Part shown: in pieces, positions 11,396-22,421 of the stretch | Layout of the letters: the number at the start of each line of letters is the position of its first letter | Numbering within the stretch: position 1 is the first letter of the stretch | Source of the DNA: Peromyscus leucopus | Taxonomy: Eukaryota > Chordata > Mammalia > Rodentia > Cricetidae | Reading direction: 5' to 3' | NCBI RefSeq assembly: GCF_004664715.2 | Contig: NC_051075.1 | Span: 35,937,495 to 36,001,494 of the forward strand | Length of the DNA: 64,000 bases | The notes under the pieces: model-generated | What the model saw: only the letters and a program-made list of their open reading frames with translations | What the model was told of the DNA's origin: nothing | The model's database searches: none | Made by a program: the position numbers and the translations under genes

Positions 11396-11860
11396 AATGT
11401 CCGGTCAAAGCGAGGGAAGAGGAATTATATGAGCAAAGGGGTTCAAAATCATGATGGGGAAATCTAAAGAGACAACTGAACCAAGGTCATAGGAACTCAT
11501 GAACTTTAAACTGATAGCTGTAGAATATGCATGGGACTGGACTAAGCCCTGTACATATGGGAGAAAGTTGTGTAGCTTGATCTGTTTGAAGGGCCCCTGG
11601 CAGTGGGATCAGAATCTATCCCTGGTGCATGAGCTGGCTTTTTGGAGCCCATTGCCTATGGTGGGATGCCTTGCTCAGCCTTCATGCAGGGAGCAGGAGC
11701 TTGGTCCTGCCTCACTGAATGTACCAGGCTTTGCTAACAGCCCTTATCCTTTTGGAAGATGGGAAAGTTGGGGGTGGGGGAACGGGAGGAGGGATGAGAG
11801 GGGGATCTGTGGTTGGTATGTGAAATGAATAAAAAAACTTAAATTAAAAATAATGTTATA
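11396..11860 (+). mobile_element. 5'-truncated L1 3' end
   Basis: Sense rodent L1 3' UTR: 'gcccctggcagtgggatcag', 'ctgcctcactgaatgtacca', a G-rich block at 11765-11815, then 'gaaatgaataaaaaaac' and an A-rich tail. The 109-codon frame across it is not a gene. Confidence 0.8.
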
Positions 11861-12865
11861 TAAATAGAGTAAAATAAAATGTAAGTAGAATGAGCAGTGC
11901 CATGATCAGAGAGCAATTGAAAGCTATATGAGCACTCCTGCAGAGATTCATGATGGAAAGGCAATTTCTCAAAGACATCCTTACCTATATGCCTAACAAT
12001 TGAAGTGAGATTTTTCTCTATTATAAATCAAGTCTCTGAAAAAGGAAAAGAAATTATTTACCTGTAAGATTAAATGTAAGTAAAAATTAGTTACTTTGGG
12101 TTTATATGTCTTTAACTGGGAAAAGCAATATATAAATCTTAAGTAGATTTCTTCCTGAATTGATTCACTGACTATGATTAGTTCTCTGTAAACATCCTAA
12201 AAGAGAAAAAAAAAAAAGGAGGGGGGGAATAATAACCCAAACATTTTCATTCAGTTCACTTTGACAGAGATAGAACACAGTCACCAAAACTAATTACAGC
12301 TCTTTACAAAGTACCAGAGGTCAAAGAACAAGAATGAACAATCTAAGCAATAAACATTATGATAGCCTCCATGCATTATTCTGTTTCTTTGAGGGATAAA
12401 TGACCTATGATGATCAATCAATATTAGCAAGAAAAGGTTTAAGTCCACTTAACTGTACTAATATTTAATACTTATTGAGCATTAACAATATACAAAGAAT
12501 GGTTTAAAATTTTATGGGCTCTGGCCAAAAATGATTTTTTTTATTCCTCAATGCATCTGGGTTCCAGAAATAGCCGTGATAACACTATGCTTCCTTAGTT
12601 AGAGAATGAAATGGTGATTGCCATTGAATTCCTAGATACTTCATCAGCATGGTTACACAAGGAAAATATTATGTGTTCATGACCCATAAAAATCAAACAT
12701 ACTGACAAATGAAAGAAATAAAGTAATTTAAATGCATAAAAACTCAATGTAGTCAAAGTTTAAACTTCTAGCAAGGATTTAGTGTAGAAAATAAAATATA
12801 CAAAAAAATCAACTTTTTATAGTAACAACAAGCAATTGAAATTGAAGTTTTCTATTATTCTATTA
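11861..12865. other. Single-copy AT-rich DNA
   Basis: No repeat or gene recognised. A short A12G-type run lies at about 12210-12228. Confidence 0.5.
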
Positions 12866-13207
12866 CTCTTAATAAATACAAAACTGAGACATATACAAGT
12901 GTAAATCTAAAATTGTGTGCAAGATCAAACAACTACAAAATAGTACTGAGAGGATTTAGAAGACCAAATAAACAGAGAGAAATATACCTATACCATGTCA
13001 CTGAATTAGGGGACTCACATTTGCTAAGACATAAATGATAGATTCAACACACTCAATCTAAATCACAGTAGGCATCCTGGTGGAAATTAACACACCGATT
13101 CCAAAAGCTTCATGGAAGTATAAAGGCTCTTCTAGGCCAACATACCTCAGAAAAGAGTCCTAGTAACCCTAGTGTCCCTGTCAGTGAAGAATTGCTATAA
13201 AGACAAG
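12866..13207 (+). mobile_element. Ancient L1 ORF2 fragment
   Basis: Sense L1 ORF2 text, much decayed: 'agattcaacacactcaatct', 'ggtggaaattaacacaccga', 'tcatggaagtataaaggctc', matching the region downstream of the reverse transcriptase motif. Multiple stops; no product. Confidence 0.6.
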
Positions 13208-13227
13208 AAGGAAGGGAGGGAGGGAGG

Positions 13228-13288
<61 letters not shown>

Positions 13289-13345
13289 AAGGAAGGAAGG
13301 AAGGAAGGAAGGAAGGAAGGAAGGAAGGAAGGAAGGAAGGAAGGA
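13208..13345 (+). repeat. Compound purine microsatellite
   Basis: (GGGA)n then (GA)n then (GGAA)n, about 138 bp of uninterrupted purines on the + strand. All open frames through it are low complexity. Confidence 0.95.
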
Positions 13346-13439
13346 AAAGAGAAAAGCTTTGACGAAAATGAAAGAAAAGAGTGAGTCCACAAAAATGACC
13401 ACTTATTTCACACCCTTTGACCCATGGGGAAGATGAGAT

Positions 13440-13539
13440 CAACTACCACTAGCTGTTCTCTGACCTGCAATGGTTTGCTTGACCCCTGAATGCACACACA
13501 TCATGCACACCACCCCCACAAATATATAAATGTAATAAA
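13440..13539 (+). mobile_element. Possible B2/B4 SINE tail
   Basis: 'gaatgcacacacatcatgc' followed by 'aaatgtaataaaaag' resembles a tRNA-derived SINE 3' end; the head is missing or unrecognisable. Confidence 0.35.
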
Positions 13540-13802
13540 AAGATTTATTTGTCTCTTATAAATTACATCCCAACCCCGTTTTCTTCCTCCCTCCACTCCT
13601 CCCAGTGCTCCTCCCCTCCCCTCTCTCCCAGATACACTCCTCCTCTGTTTCCCTTCAAAAAACAGAGCAGGCCTTCCAGGGACACCCACTGAGCATGGCA
13701 AAAAATATATATATAATACTAGGTACATTCCCTTATATCAAGGCTGGACAAGGCAAGCCAGCAGGGGGAAAAGGGTCTCCAGATCAGGCAAAGAGCTAGA
13801 GA

Positions 13803-14276
13803 TATGATGATATTTTATCTGTGCTGAAATGTGATTTTATTTGGATGTTAATAGATAAAAGTGCCTGAGGGTCAGAGCTAATAGCAAGCCATAGCAGTCT
13901 GGCAGTGGTAGCACATACCCTTAATTCCGATCACATGACAGGCAGATCTCTGTGTGTTCAAGGACACAGCCAGCATGGAAACCACATGCCTTTAATCTCA
14001 ACACCAACCATAGAGAACCTGGAGGTCTGTATAGACAGGCAGTGACGAGGAGGTCATGTAGTTGGGTTTAGAACCAATGAGAAGGCAGAACAGAAAGTCA
14101 ATAAAAAGACAGACACACAGGAAGTAGATCTCTTTCTCAGAGGAAGAACGGCAGTGGCACCGAGGGGTAAGAAGGCAGTTTTAGTCTCAGCTCTTAGCTA
14201 CTGCTCTTACCTCTTGGGCTTTTAACTCTGCATTTTGGCTCTGTGTTTCTTAATTAATAAGACCATTACATCAACA
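13803..14276 (+). mobile_element. Solo LTR, class II ERV, family B
   Basis: Starts TATGATGATATTTTATC (TG decayed to TA), ends ATCAACA, with flanks TAGAGA/GAGAGA (13797-13802, 14277-14282). U3 carries two B1-like pieces (13901-13970 and 13969-14006). A CCAAT motif ('gaaccaatgagaagg') lies ahead of 'caataaaaagacag', a likely TATA-type element. The only family B copy here on the + strand. Confidence 0.85.
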
Positions 14277-15193
14277 GAGAGACAATCCCCACTCCCATTG
14301 CTAGGAGTCCCATGAGAACACCAAGCTATACAACCATAATGTATATGCAGAGGACCAAGCTCGGAACCAAACAGAGTCCATGATTGTCACTTCAGTTTCT
14401 GTAAGCTTCTATGAGCCCTAATTAGTTGATTCTGTAGACCATGTTCTCATGGTGTCCTCAACCCCTCTGGCTCTTTGAGGAGTTTCCATTGCACTAGGTT
14501 TCTACCTCACCCCCAAATGCCCCTGTTTTCCAGTCATCTCTTCCATTATTTTTCCCTCACAATGCCCCCCCCAACCTGAGCGTTCTTGTTCCTATTCCTA
14601 CCCACCCTCAGTCCACCTGTGAAATCTACTCTATTTCCCCTTCCCAGGAGAGCTAAGTATCCCCACTTGAGCTTCCCTTGTTACCTGAGTCTGTAGATTC
14701 TAGAGTAATTGTCCTTACAGCTAATGTCCATAGGTAAGTCGGTACATACCATGTTTGTATATCTGGGTCCGGGTTACCTCACTCAGGATGATTTTTTTTT
14801 CTACTTCTATCCATTTGCCTACAAATTTCATGATGTCATTGTTTTTAACAACTAAAACTCCACTATGCAAATGTACCACATTTTCTTTGTCCATTCTTCT
14901 GTTGAGGGACATCTAAGTTGTTTCCAGTTTCTGGCTATTTTGAATAAAGCTACTACGAACATAGTTGAGCAAATATCCTTGTGGTAGGATGGAGTGTCCT
15001 TTGGGTATATACACAACAGTGACATGACTGGATTTAAGGTAGATCAAGTGTCAGTTTTCTGAGGAACTACCATATTGATTTCCATTGTGCCCGTACAAGT
15101 TGACACTCCCACTAGAAATGGAGGAGTGTTTCCCTTGCCTCACATTCATGCTAGCAAGAGCTATCACTTGCATTTTTGAATTTAGCCATTCTG

Positions 15194-15361
15194 GTTGTTT
15201 TGTTTTGTTTTTTGTTTTTCCAAGTCAGGGTTTCTCTGTGTACCTTTGGCACCTTTCCTGGAACTCACTCTGTAGCCCAAGCTGGCCTCAAACTCACAGA
15301 GATCCACTTGCCTTTGCCTCCTGAGTGCCGGGATTAAAGGTGTGTGCCACCACTGCCTGGT
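15194..15361 (-). mobile_element. B1 SINE
   Basis: Antisense B1 ('agggtttctctgtgtacc' … 'gattaaaggtgtgtgccac') with a T-rich tail and a 16-bp target duplication GAATTTAGCCATTCTG / GAACTTAGCCATTCTG (15178-15193, 15362-15377; one mismatch). Inserted into the L1 at 13540-16455. Confidence 0.95.
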
Positions 15362-16455
15362 GAACTTAGCCATTCTGAAAGGTAAAAAATAGAATCCCAA
15401 AGTAGTTTTGACTTGTATTTCTCTGGTGGCTAAGGATGTTTAATATTTCTTTAAATGTTTCTTAGTCATTTGAGATTCCTCTGTTGAGAATTCTCTGTTA
15501 TATCTGTACACCATTTTTTATTGAATTATTAATTTTCTTTAATTCTTTATATGTTTTGGATATTAGGCCTCTATCAGATGTGGAGTTGGTGAAAATCTTA
15601 TCCCATTCAGTAGGCTGCTATTTTGTCCTATTGATGGTGCCCATTGCCTTACAGAAGCTTTATAGTTTATCCATAGGTGTGTGGGTTAATATATGGGTCT
15701 TTGATTTGAATCCATTGTTCAGCCTGTCTATTTTTATGCCAATACCATGAAGTTTTTATTACTATTGCTCTGTAGTACAGCCTGAAATCAGGGATGGCGA
15801 TACCTTCAGGAGTTCTTTTATTATACAGAGTTGTTTAAGCCATCCTAGATTTTTTGTTTTTCCATATGAATTTGAGTATTGTCCTTTCAAGGTCTGTTAA
15901 GAATTGTGTTAGAATTTTGATGGGGATTCCATTAAATCTGTAGATTGATTTTGGTTAGATGGCCATTCTAAAATCAGGACGAAGACAAGGCTGTCCACTT
16001 TCTCCATATCTACACAATATAGTACTTGAAGTTCTAACTGAAGCAATAAGACAACTTAAGGAGATCAAGGGGATACAAGTTGGAAAGGGAAAAGTCAAAG
16101 TATCATTATTGTAAATGAGATGAGAGGATATATAAGCGACCTGAAAGATTCTACCAGGGAACTCCTACAGCTGATAAACACCTTAATTGAAGTGGCTGGA
16201 TACAAGATTAACTCAAAGCAGTAGCCCTTCTATACACAAATAACAAATGGACTGAGTAAGAAATAGGGAAGCAGTGCCCTTCACAATAGCCAAAAATTAT
16301 ATAAAATACCTTGGGGATAACTAACAAAGCAAAAGAAAGATTTGTATGAAAAGAAATTCAAGTCTTTAAAGAAATAAATTGAAGAAGATATCAGAAGATG
16401 GAAAGATTTCCCATGCTCATGGATCTTTAGGACTAACATAGTAAAAAATAAAAAT

Positions 16456-17639
16456 ATTTTTAAGAGAAATTACAGTATTTCCAAAAATAGTGCTAAAAAT
16501 TATAGGATGAACAATGTACAAAAAAACTATAATTTATAACTAAAATCACATGCAAAAACCAATTCTAAAGGAATGATAAACACAGTAATAAAAAGTCTAC
16601 AGTATTTTTCAACATGTAAGAAAATAAAGGAAAAAATCCTCATAACTTTTTCTCATCTACCAGGCTAAAATGTAATAAATTTTTAAAAGAAATTATTAAT
16701 TGGAATTCTTTGAAATTTAAGAGAATAAGAAGACAAGCTAAAGATGGTCAAACAAAATCCAAGTCATTTGCTGATAAAGTAGCTAAAGATATTTAATATT
16801 TTAAAGTGTGGACCCCTTAAATATGAGTAGTTTACTATGACAATTATGTTAAAATAATTTTAACCGTTACTGAACTACGTCTCCATTATATATGTTCTGT
16901 AACGCCACTGTCTGTTTCCTAGTGGGAATTGTTTCCATTGTATCCTCAAAACAGAATGGAACACACCCTGACATCCTCCAAAAAACATTCTAAGCACTTT
17001 TCAGATGGTTTTATAGATTGGGTAGCATTCAAAAACAGAAACATAAATGTGTGGAGCATTTCCAAGAATAACTTCAGTCACATGTATCCTTATGTGACCA
17101 TTAAGTGAAAAACAAAGTTTCAAACCAGGTTTCTTTAACTCATTTTCTCCACTAAATTTTGCCCACTATACTTGTAACAAAACCTTCCACACATTTAGCC
17201 TTTCTCTTATCAATACTATATTTTAAAGTGATTTTTCCCAGAGAATTGAAGCAATCATTGTACAATTTCATCACTAAATGTTTAAACTTTCCTGTGTCAG
17301 TAAATATGTTACATAATATTAAATAAAGTTTGTACACTTCTAATCCATCATCTTATCTAACTCCTGTATCAATGAAGATGAAAACTGTAATTACATTCTG
17401 AAAGCTCTGTGTGCTCAGTCATAAGAAATATCATATCCAATGAGCTCCTGTGAAACTACAGGACACATACAATTGCATATAAATTATGATCATGTTTGTT
17501 AATATAGTGAAACCTAGCAATTAGCCATGCAATGGAGCTATGGGACAAGGAGATATAAGCTGGCTTGAAGTGTCCATAGTTAGAATTATGGGCAAAAGGT
17601 GTAATGGGAGAGTAAGATACTGACCTAAGGCCAAATTCT
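16456..17639. other. Single-copy AT-rich DNA
   Basis: No gene. 16500-16640 may be a remnant of older L1; nothing else is recognised. Confidence 0.45.
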
Positions 17640-17723
17640 GGGAGCGAGAGACAGGCAGGGGAGGATTGAGGGAGGAAGGGAGGGGGGAGGGAAAGAGGGG
17701 GGATTGAGGGAGGAAGGGAGGGA

Positions 17724-17773
<50 letters not shown>
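17640..17773 (+). repeat. Purine-rich GGGA/GA microsatellite
   Basis: Irregular GGGAGG/GGAA units followed by (GA)n to 17773. The three long minus-strand frames here (up to 133 codons) are read from this repeat and are rejected as genes. Confidence 0.95.
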
Positions 17774-17776
<3 letters not shown>

Positions 17777-19284
17777 CCAATATAAACGTGGTTGAACCAT
17801 TCCGCCACATTCTGAATGTGGTATCTTAGCTCCGAATCTCTTCCCAGTGTGTCTTGCAGTGCATTTGGAATAACATCATTGTGGCTCAACATTTGGACTA
17901 GAAAATGAGAATCCAAAAGCACAGGAACAAGAAAAAGAAACTCAGTGAATGTGGTTAACTAAATGTAGCACAGCTTCTATTTAAAACAAAGATACCGAGA
18001 GACTCCACACCTGTCAGGAAAATAGACAATAAGGCTATAGTTTTCACTTTTTAAAGCATATGGGGGGAAATTTTTCACTTTGATGCAATGTTAGGTTCCT
18101 TGTACCCTGTAGGAACATTCATTGCAAATATATCAAGGCATTGGTTAATCTTTTTAATGTGGCATTGTTAACATGAGGCCAGAAGGTTAACGTCATCTCA
18201 AGTAAAGCCATAATAACTCAAGTATAATTTCTAAGTGATACACTCAAAAATCATTGTAATGAGTGAGGCATCACCTCAAGTACTAGAGGGCATTTTCAAA
18301 TGAATAATGGTTTGACATGAAAACATAATTAAATCTCAGACAAAATGAGACAAAAATAATTCAACAGCATTGCTAATATACAGTAAGTTGATTTGCTTGT
18401 TCTATTTAATTTATCACAGTCTGTGAAAAAAATAAATGAATTAGCCTAATGCAGAGATAATGTTCGTGATAAGCAGAAGTACTCTCAGCTCAACTGTCTC
18501 TCCACCATCTTTTTTTCCATTGGGACAGTAATCCTCAAGACACTTGATGCATCTGTTTATAGGATAAAAAAAAAAAAAAGCAAGGGCCCCTGTGTCAATG
18601 AATTGACAAAGCTGAATCAGAGCTATAACACATATGAACCAGAAATTTCTGAATCCCAGTTATTCTTAAAGTGAAATGAGAGAAGTCATGGTGCTCAAGT
18701 CACAGTGTAAAGGTCTAGATTTCTGCAGTCCTGGTCAGGAGACACGGTGCAGGTAAAGAATTGGCATAGAAATGAAAACAGATGAAGTTAATTCTAATAC
18801 GTAAACTGCAGTAGAATTCTAAACTCAAAATTATGTCTCTTATTTGCCTTATACTACAGCTTTTCAAGCTATTCATATTTAAACTACCCAATAAAAGTTA
18901 TAGCCACAGGCAATACTAAACTGCACGATGTTAGTACCTAAGATACCTCAGCTAATATTTCCAAATAAAACGAGATCCTTCCAAGTCTTATTTTAGGATT
19001 CTCTACTCTGTTACTATTGTCTATATATTGTCTATAATTTAACTCCAAATACCCTCCACCAAAGAGCTTCACATGCCCATACTTGGTCCTCTTCTGGCTG
19101 TGTATCTCTCAGAGTCTCAGCCATCATTAACTTGAGTTTGCAGAAACGACCTGCTGACTGATAGATAAACATTCAGTGATTTTTTTTTGTCTACTTGGCA
19201 AGTTCTTATCTTTATGCTTGGTTGTTATGTCACTTCTGTGCTGAAAGTGTTCCCGACCCTTGCTAGCATATGTAGCTCTGAATT
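17774..19284. other. Single-copy DNA
   Basis: About 1.5 kb without recognised repeats or coding sequence; A-run at 18568-18580. Confidence 0.55.
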
Positions 19285-19505
19285 AGGTATGAGATTAGAA
19301 CACCTGGAGTTCAGCTGTAATTTAAACTTCCAACTTCAGCAACTGATGGTGTGACTTACTAAATCCCTCTATGCTTAGTCCTCTCACCTGTGAAATGTAC
19401 TGGTTAAGAAATTTTATAATGGCTTATAAGGGGCAAATGCCACTATGTATTTAAACCTAGCACAAAATAAATTCTCAGTGATTGCTGATTATTGTTAATA
19501 TTTCA
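19285..19505 (+). mobile_element. MIR SINE
   Basis: Diverged MIR in sense: 'gtgtgacttactaaatccct', 'ctctcacctgtgaaatgtac', and the tail 'cacaaaataaattctcagtg', the usual order of MIR core and 3' end. An ancient mammalian SINE. Confidence 0.7.
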
Positions 19506-19994
19506 CACCACTGAATAAGAGAGCATTGCAATGTTTAATATAATATTTATCCCCCACATTGCCCTCAGCAGGAGGGACTGATGATATCTCATCTTCCAAT
19601 TCTTAAAAAATAGTAGCACACTAAGCCCATTGCTTTATTTCTAGTGGAAAAACATCATGATTTTTAACCTTACTATCAGATAACAGTGACTAAAACATTG
19701 AATACGTTGATATTGCCATGACTTCTTCTTTACAAGCATCATCACCCTTAGTACCCACAGAAACCATATTTTTTGTTAGTCATTGGACAGTTCCCAGCCA
19801 ACTTTCATTTGTGGGCACTGTTTATCCGATAACACTCAATCCTGAGCAGGCAATGGTGGGGTGGAATGAGAAGCATGTCTGTTTCAGTTGCACATCAAAC
19901 AGGACCGTTCCCATAACCGTCCTTCATGAAAACATCCCATTAGCAGGAAGCAGATTTTAAGTCACAACTACGAAATTAGTTTTCAATGGAAGAA
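19506..19994. other. Single-copy DNA
   Basis: An 80-codon open frame at 19718-19960 has no recognisable domain and no supporting context. Treated as noncoding. Confidence 0.5.
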
Positions 19995-20357
19995 TGTTAT
20001 CTTTCCCTGTTACTTTGATAGAATACCCTCACCAAAGCAGCGCATGAGAGAAGGGGTTCATGGTGGGGCATGGTGCAAGGGTACAGTCCATCAGGGCAGG
20101 TAAGAGTCAAGTAAACAAAGGCTTGGAGCAGTTTGTCTCATCTATCCACAATCAGGAGCACAGAATGATAGGTGTTAAGGCTCAGCTGCCTTTCTCCATT
20201 TTATACCATTCAGGATCCCTGCCTAGGGAATAGTGCCACCCACGGTTAGGATGGGTCTTTCCACATCAATTAACCTAACCAAAGCAATCCTCGTAGGAGT
20301 TCCCAGAGGCCCATTTCTTAGGCAATCCTACACCCTGCCAAGCTGAAAATACTAACC
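19995..20357 (-). mobile_element. MT-type MaLR LTR
   Basis: Antisense LTR: TGTTATC…'ctgttactttgatagaatac', 'catggtgcaagggtacagtc', 'gtgccacccacggttaggat', 'caattaacctaaccaaagc', ending 'aatactaacc'. The order matches MTC/MTD-like rodent MaLR LTRs. No clear 5-bp duplication remains. Confidence 0.75.
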
Positions 20358-21297
20358 CTTAGACTATGTTGTTAGATGGTTTGCTTTCTTACAGTCAAAA
20401 TTTAAAATTTAAAATATTTAGTTTCCATTAATTTGTAAGTCAAGCATCAATCTTTGACTTAAGCCTAGTTTAAAAGCCCCCTGATAAACAGCACAAGTTG
20501 GAACTGAACAATTCAATGCCTTATATAAAAATGGGAATTAGGATAAACACAGTATAGCATTAATAAATGATGTTTAGAACAAACTGTACCTAAATCTCTT
20601 GTAGTTAAGTATTTGATTGTTCTATAAATCTCATTAATCTATTAAGCTACAGTCACTTTATTTAACGTATTCTTTCAGGTTCAGAAAAATATAGGATGCA
20701 ATGTATTAGAGTAAACATACCAAAAAATTAGAAGCCCTAGGCCAATTTCCTCAGAATTTTTTAATTTACATCTTTATCACTCATACTAGTTAATACCATA
20801 AACTAAAAGTTAGATTAGATTTACACAATCTTAAAGTATTTATTTTCAAAATAGAATATTGAAATCTTAGTAAAAATATTTACATCTTGGGATTTCAAAG
20901 AAAAACCATTTATTCTGCCCGCATGGTAATTAAATCCCTTCTTTAGTCTCTCTGCATTGTTAGCAATATCCTGAAGAAAATGAGAACACTTGAGAGTTTC
21001 CATGTCACTATTCCTGGGTGGTTTGAATTCAGAGCTAATCCCTCAGGGACACTCCAAATAGCTTCACTTTTCACTGATTTTTAAAATTTGGATATGAGAG
21101 GGAACATCTGAAGCACTAGTATTCTTTTTATCTGCATTTTATATATCCCACCATCCTTCTGCAGCAATCATTGCCCCAAGATAACATTGTGACAGCAAAA
21201 ATTCAGGACAAATGATTCAAACTGTTGACTTTAACATGCCAGTGCCTAAGCATATGAAAAATTCTATTTAGAAGAATGTTTAATATAATATTCTCCA
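20358..21297. other. Single-copy AT-rich DNA
   Basis: Nothing recognised on either strand. Confidence 0.5.
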
Positions 21298-21828
21298 TTA
21301 ATGGGAATATAAAATTTCCCTGAGAGTGATTGAGGAAGAAAGCCACAGAATTGTGTAAATGGCAATGTCTTCAGTTAGTCTATAGTCTGACCTTGGCATG
21401 AGGCTTGGAAAAAATAACAAGCTAAAACAAAGAGAACCACAAAGAAACCTGGGACTCTTCCAGCATACAGGACAGTTTCCCGTCTCCCAATATGGATTTG
21501 GAGTCTTTTTTTCCAGTTTGAAGAACAATTCTGTGTCCAGACTGGTGAGGAAGAATTGGTAGAAATGTCTGTTGAAGATTTCAGGAATGTCATTGCAAGC
21601 ATTGACTCAAAGAGGCATGAGGTGGCATCTCAGAAAGACCAAGAGTGAATGCAGAGGGGCAGGGCACCATGCAGCCTTGCAGACACATGAGGTGCTGTCT
21701 TAGAAAGACAGAGGGGCACTGTACCATATATAATCACAGACAAACCACTAGAGAAGGACCTGAAGATTTCAAAGTTGCTGTTAGGAGTGGTCAGGCTTCC
21801 CTGCAGATTTTTTTCGTCCTTTCTTCCC
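21298..21828. other. Unassigned DNA with an imperfect tandem duplication
   Basis: Minus-strand open frames (75-97 codons) cross here but match nothing I recognise. At about 21615-21730 a unit containing 'catgaggtg', 'agaaagac' and 'gaggggca' occurs twice with changes. This could be host DNA next to the TGFBR1 retrocopy or an unrecognised part of the same insertion. Confidence 0.4.
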
Positions 21829-21889
21829 TCCTCCTCCTCCTCCTCCTCCTCCTCCTCCTCCTCCTCCTCCTCCTTCTTCTTCTTCTTCT
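21829..21889 (-). repeat. (GGA)n(GAA)n microsatellite at retrocopy end
   Basis: On the minus strand the run begins right after the TGFBR1 match ends in 'ggcacaaaaa' and goes from AAG units to AGG units. A poly(A) tail that evolved into a microsatellite is the simplest explanation. Open frames through it encode E/K runs. Confidence 0.9.
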
Positions 21890-22235
21890 TTTTTGTGCCT
21901 CCTCTGTGGTTTGGAGCAATCACCGTCTGATAAATGTTTGCCTCTCAGAACCACGAATGTTCTTCCCTAGAAGAGAATATCTTCACAGTAACTTCCTCTC
22001 CCCACCATTTGCCTTGCCAAACTTCGCCAAACTGACCTTTGCCAATGCTTCCCTTTAACATGATGGTCCTGGCAATTCTCTGATCAAACAGCAGAACAGC
22101 AGTAAACCCTTCATCCCAGGTAGTAGCATCACCACAGTCACCAACACAATGAGAAGTAGCCAGCAACTCGGAGCAGCATCCCGTGCCTCCATGGTCCTGC
22201 CGCCAGCCTTTGTGGCTCAGCCCAGGCCACAGCTT
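21890..22235 (-). pseudogene. TGFBR1: TGFBR1 retrocopy, rearranged and dead
   Basis: Derived from the TGF-beta type I receptor serine/threonine kinase (ALK5), a membrane kinase that phosphorylates SMAD2/3. On the minus strand a Kozak-like 'ggcaggaccATGGAGGC' (ATG at 22192-22190) opens a decayed signal peptide. The sequence then jumps to the start of the kinase domain: [20 protein letters not shown], then [13 protein letters not shown], which holds the glycine loop and the ATP-binding lysine. A stop codon follows SWF. After YQTV it skips to IAPNHRGGTK of the activation segment and ends in an A-rich microsatellite. The ligand-binding and transmembrane exons and most of the kinase are missing, and the early part is out of frame with the rest. 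The absence of introns points to an mRNA origin. A family B1 fragment and an ERV leader lie directly upstream in the same orientation. ACVR1B or TGFBR1 could both match SREERSWF, but the start region and APNHRVGTK fit TGFBR1. Confidence 0.85.
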
Positions 22236-22254
22236 CTCTGTAGCCAAACTCTTA

Positions 22255-22335
22255 GCCTGGCATCAAACTCGGAATCCTCCTGCCTCTGCCTCCTTCAGTA
22301 AATCCAACCAGCGTGAGCCACCCAACCTGCAATGT
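22255..22335 (-). mobile_element. B1 SINE fragment
   Basis: On the minus strand 'gggtggctcacgctggttgg', 'aaggaggcagaggcaggagg', 'gattccgagtttgatgcc' and 'tttggctacagagaag' form a partial B1 between the ERV leader and the TGFBR1 retrocopy. Confidence 0.7.
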
Positions 22336-22402
22336 GTGTAGCTTGGGTCTGAGCTGGGGCCCACAAGGCCAAAGGCAAGTAGTTTTGTCGAGAGTTCGTA
22401 CC
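22336..22402 (-). mobile_element. ERV leader remnant
   Basis: About 65 bp directly downstream of the primer-binding site on the minus strand. It contains 'gtacgaactctcgacaaaac', consistent with the untranslated leader of a class II ERV. No gag, pro or pol sequence follows, so the provirus is truncated here. Confidence 0.5.
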
Positions 22403-22419
22403 ACAAACGTTGGGCACCA
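22403..22419 (-). other. Primer-binding site, lysine-tRNA type
   Basis: On the minus strand, two bases after the LTR end, TGGTGCCCAACGTTTGTG resembles the tRNA-Lys1,2 primer-binding site. About 13 of 18 positions agree with the sequence I recall, including GCCCAACGT. This marks the adjacent LTR as a 5' LTR of a betaretrovirus-like (class II) ERV. Confidence 0.75.
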
Positions 22420-22421
22420 GA

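Larger units (their letters stand above)
13540..16455 (-). mobile_element. L1 with 5' inversion (twin priming)
   Basis: 13540-15968 is antisense L1 from the 3' UTR into ORF2. 15969-16455 is sense ORF2, beginning near the reverse-transcriptase stretch that reads RQGCPLSP in one frame. The sense part ends at a decayed TNIVK and the antisense part begins (read 5' to 3') at MAIL, which are adjacent in ORF2. This is the layout left by twin priming. It is interrupted by a family B LTR (13803-14276) and a B1 (15194-15361). ORF2 is full of stops. Confidence 0.85.

Noticed and set aside
17521..17922. 133-codon minus-strand open frame
   Set aside because: Centre is (TC)n-encoded SLSLSL; flanks have no recognisable motif.
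21645..22058. 137-codon + strand open frame
   Set aside because: Antisense to the TGFBR1 retrocopy and its microsatellite; poly-Leu core from (TCC)n(TTC)n.
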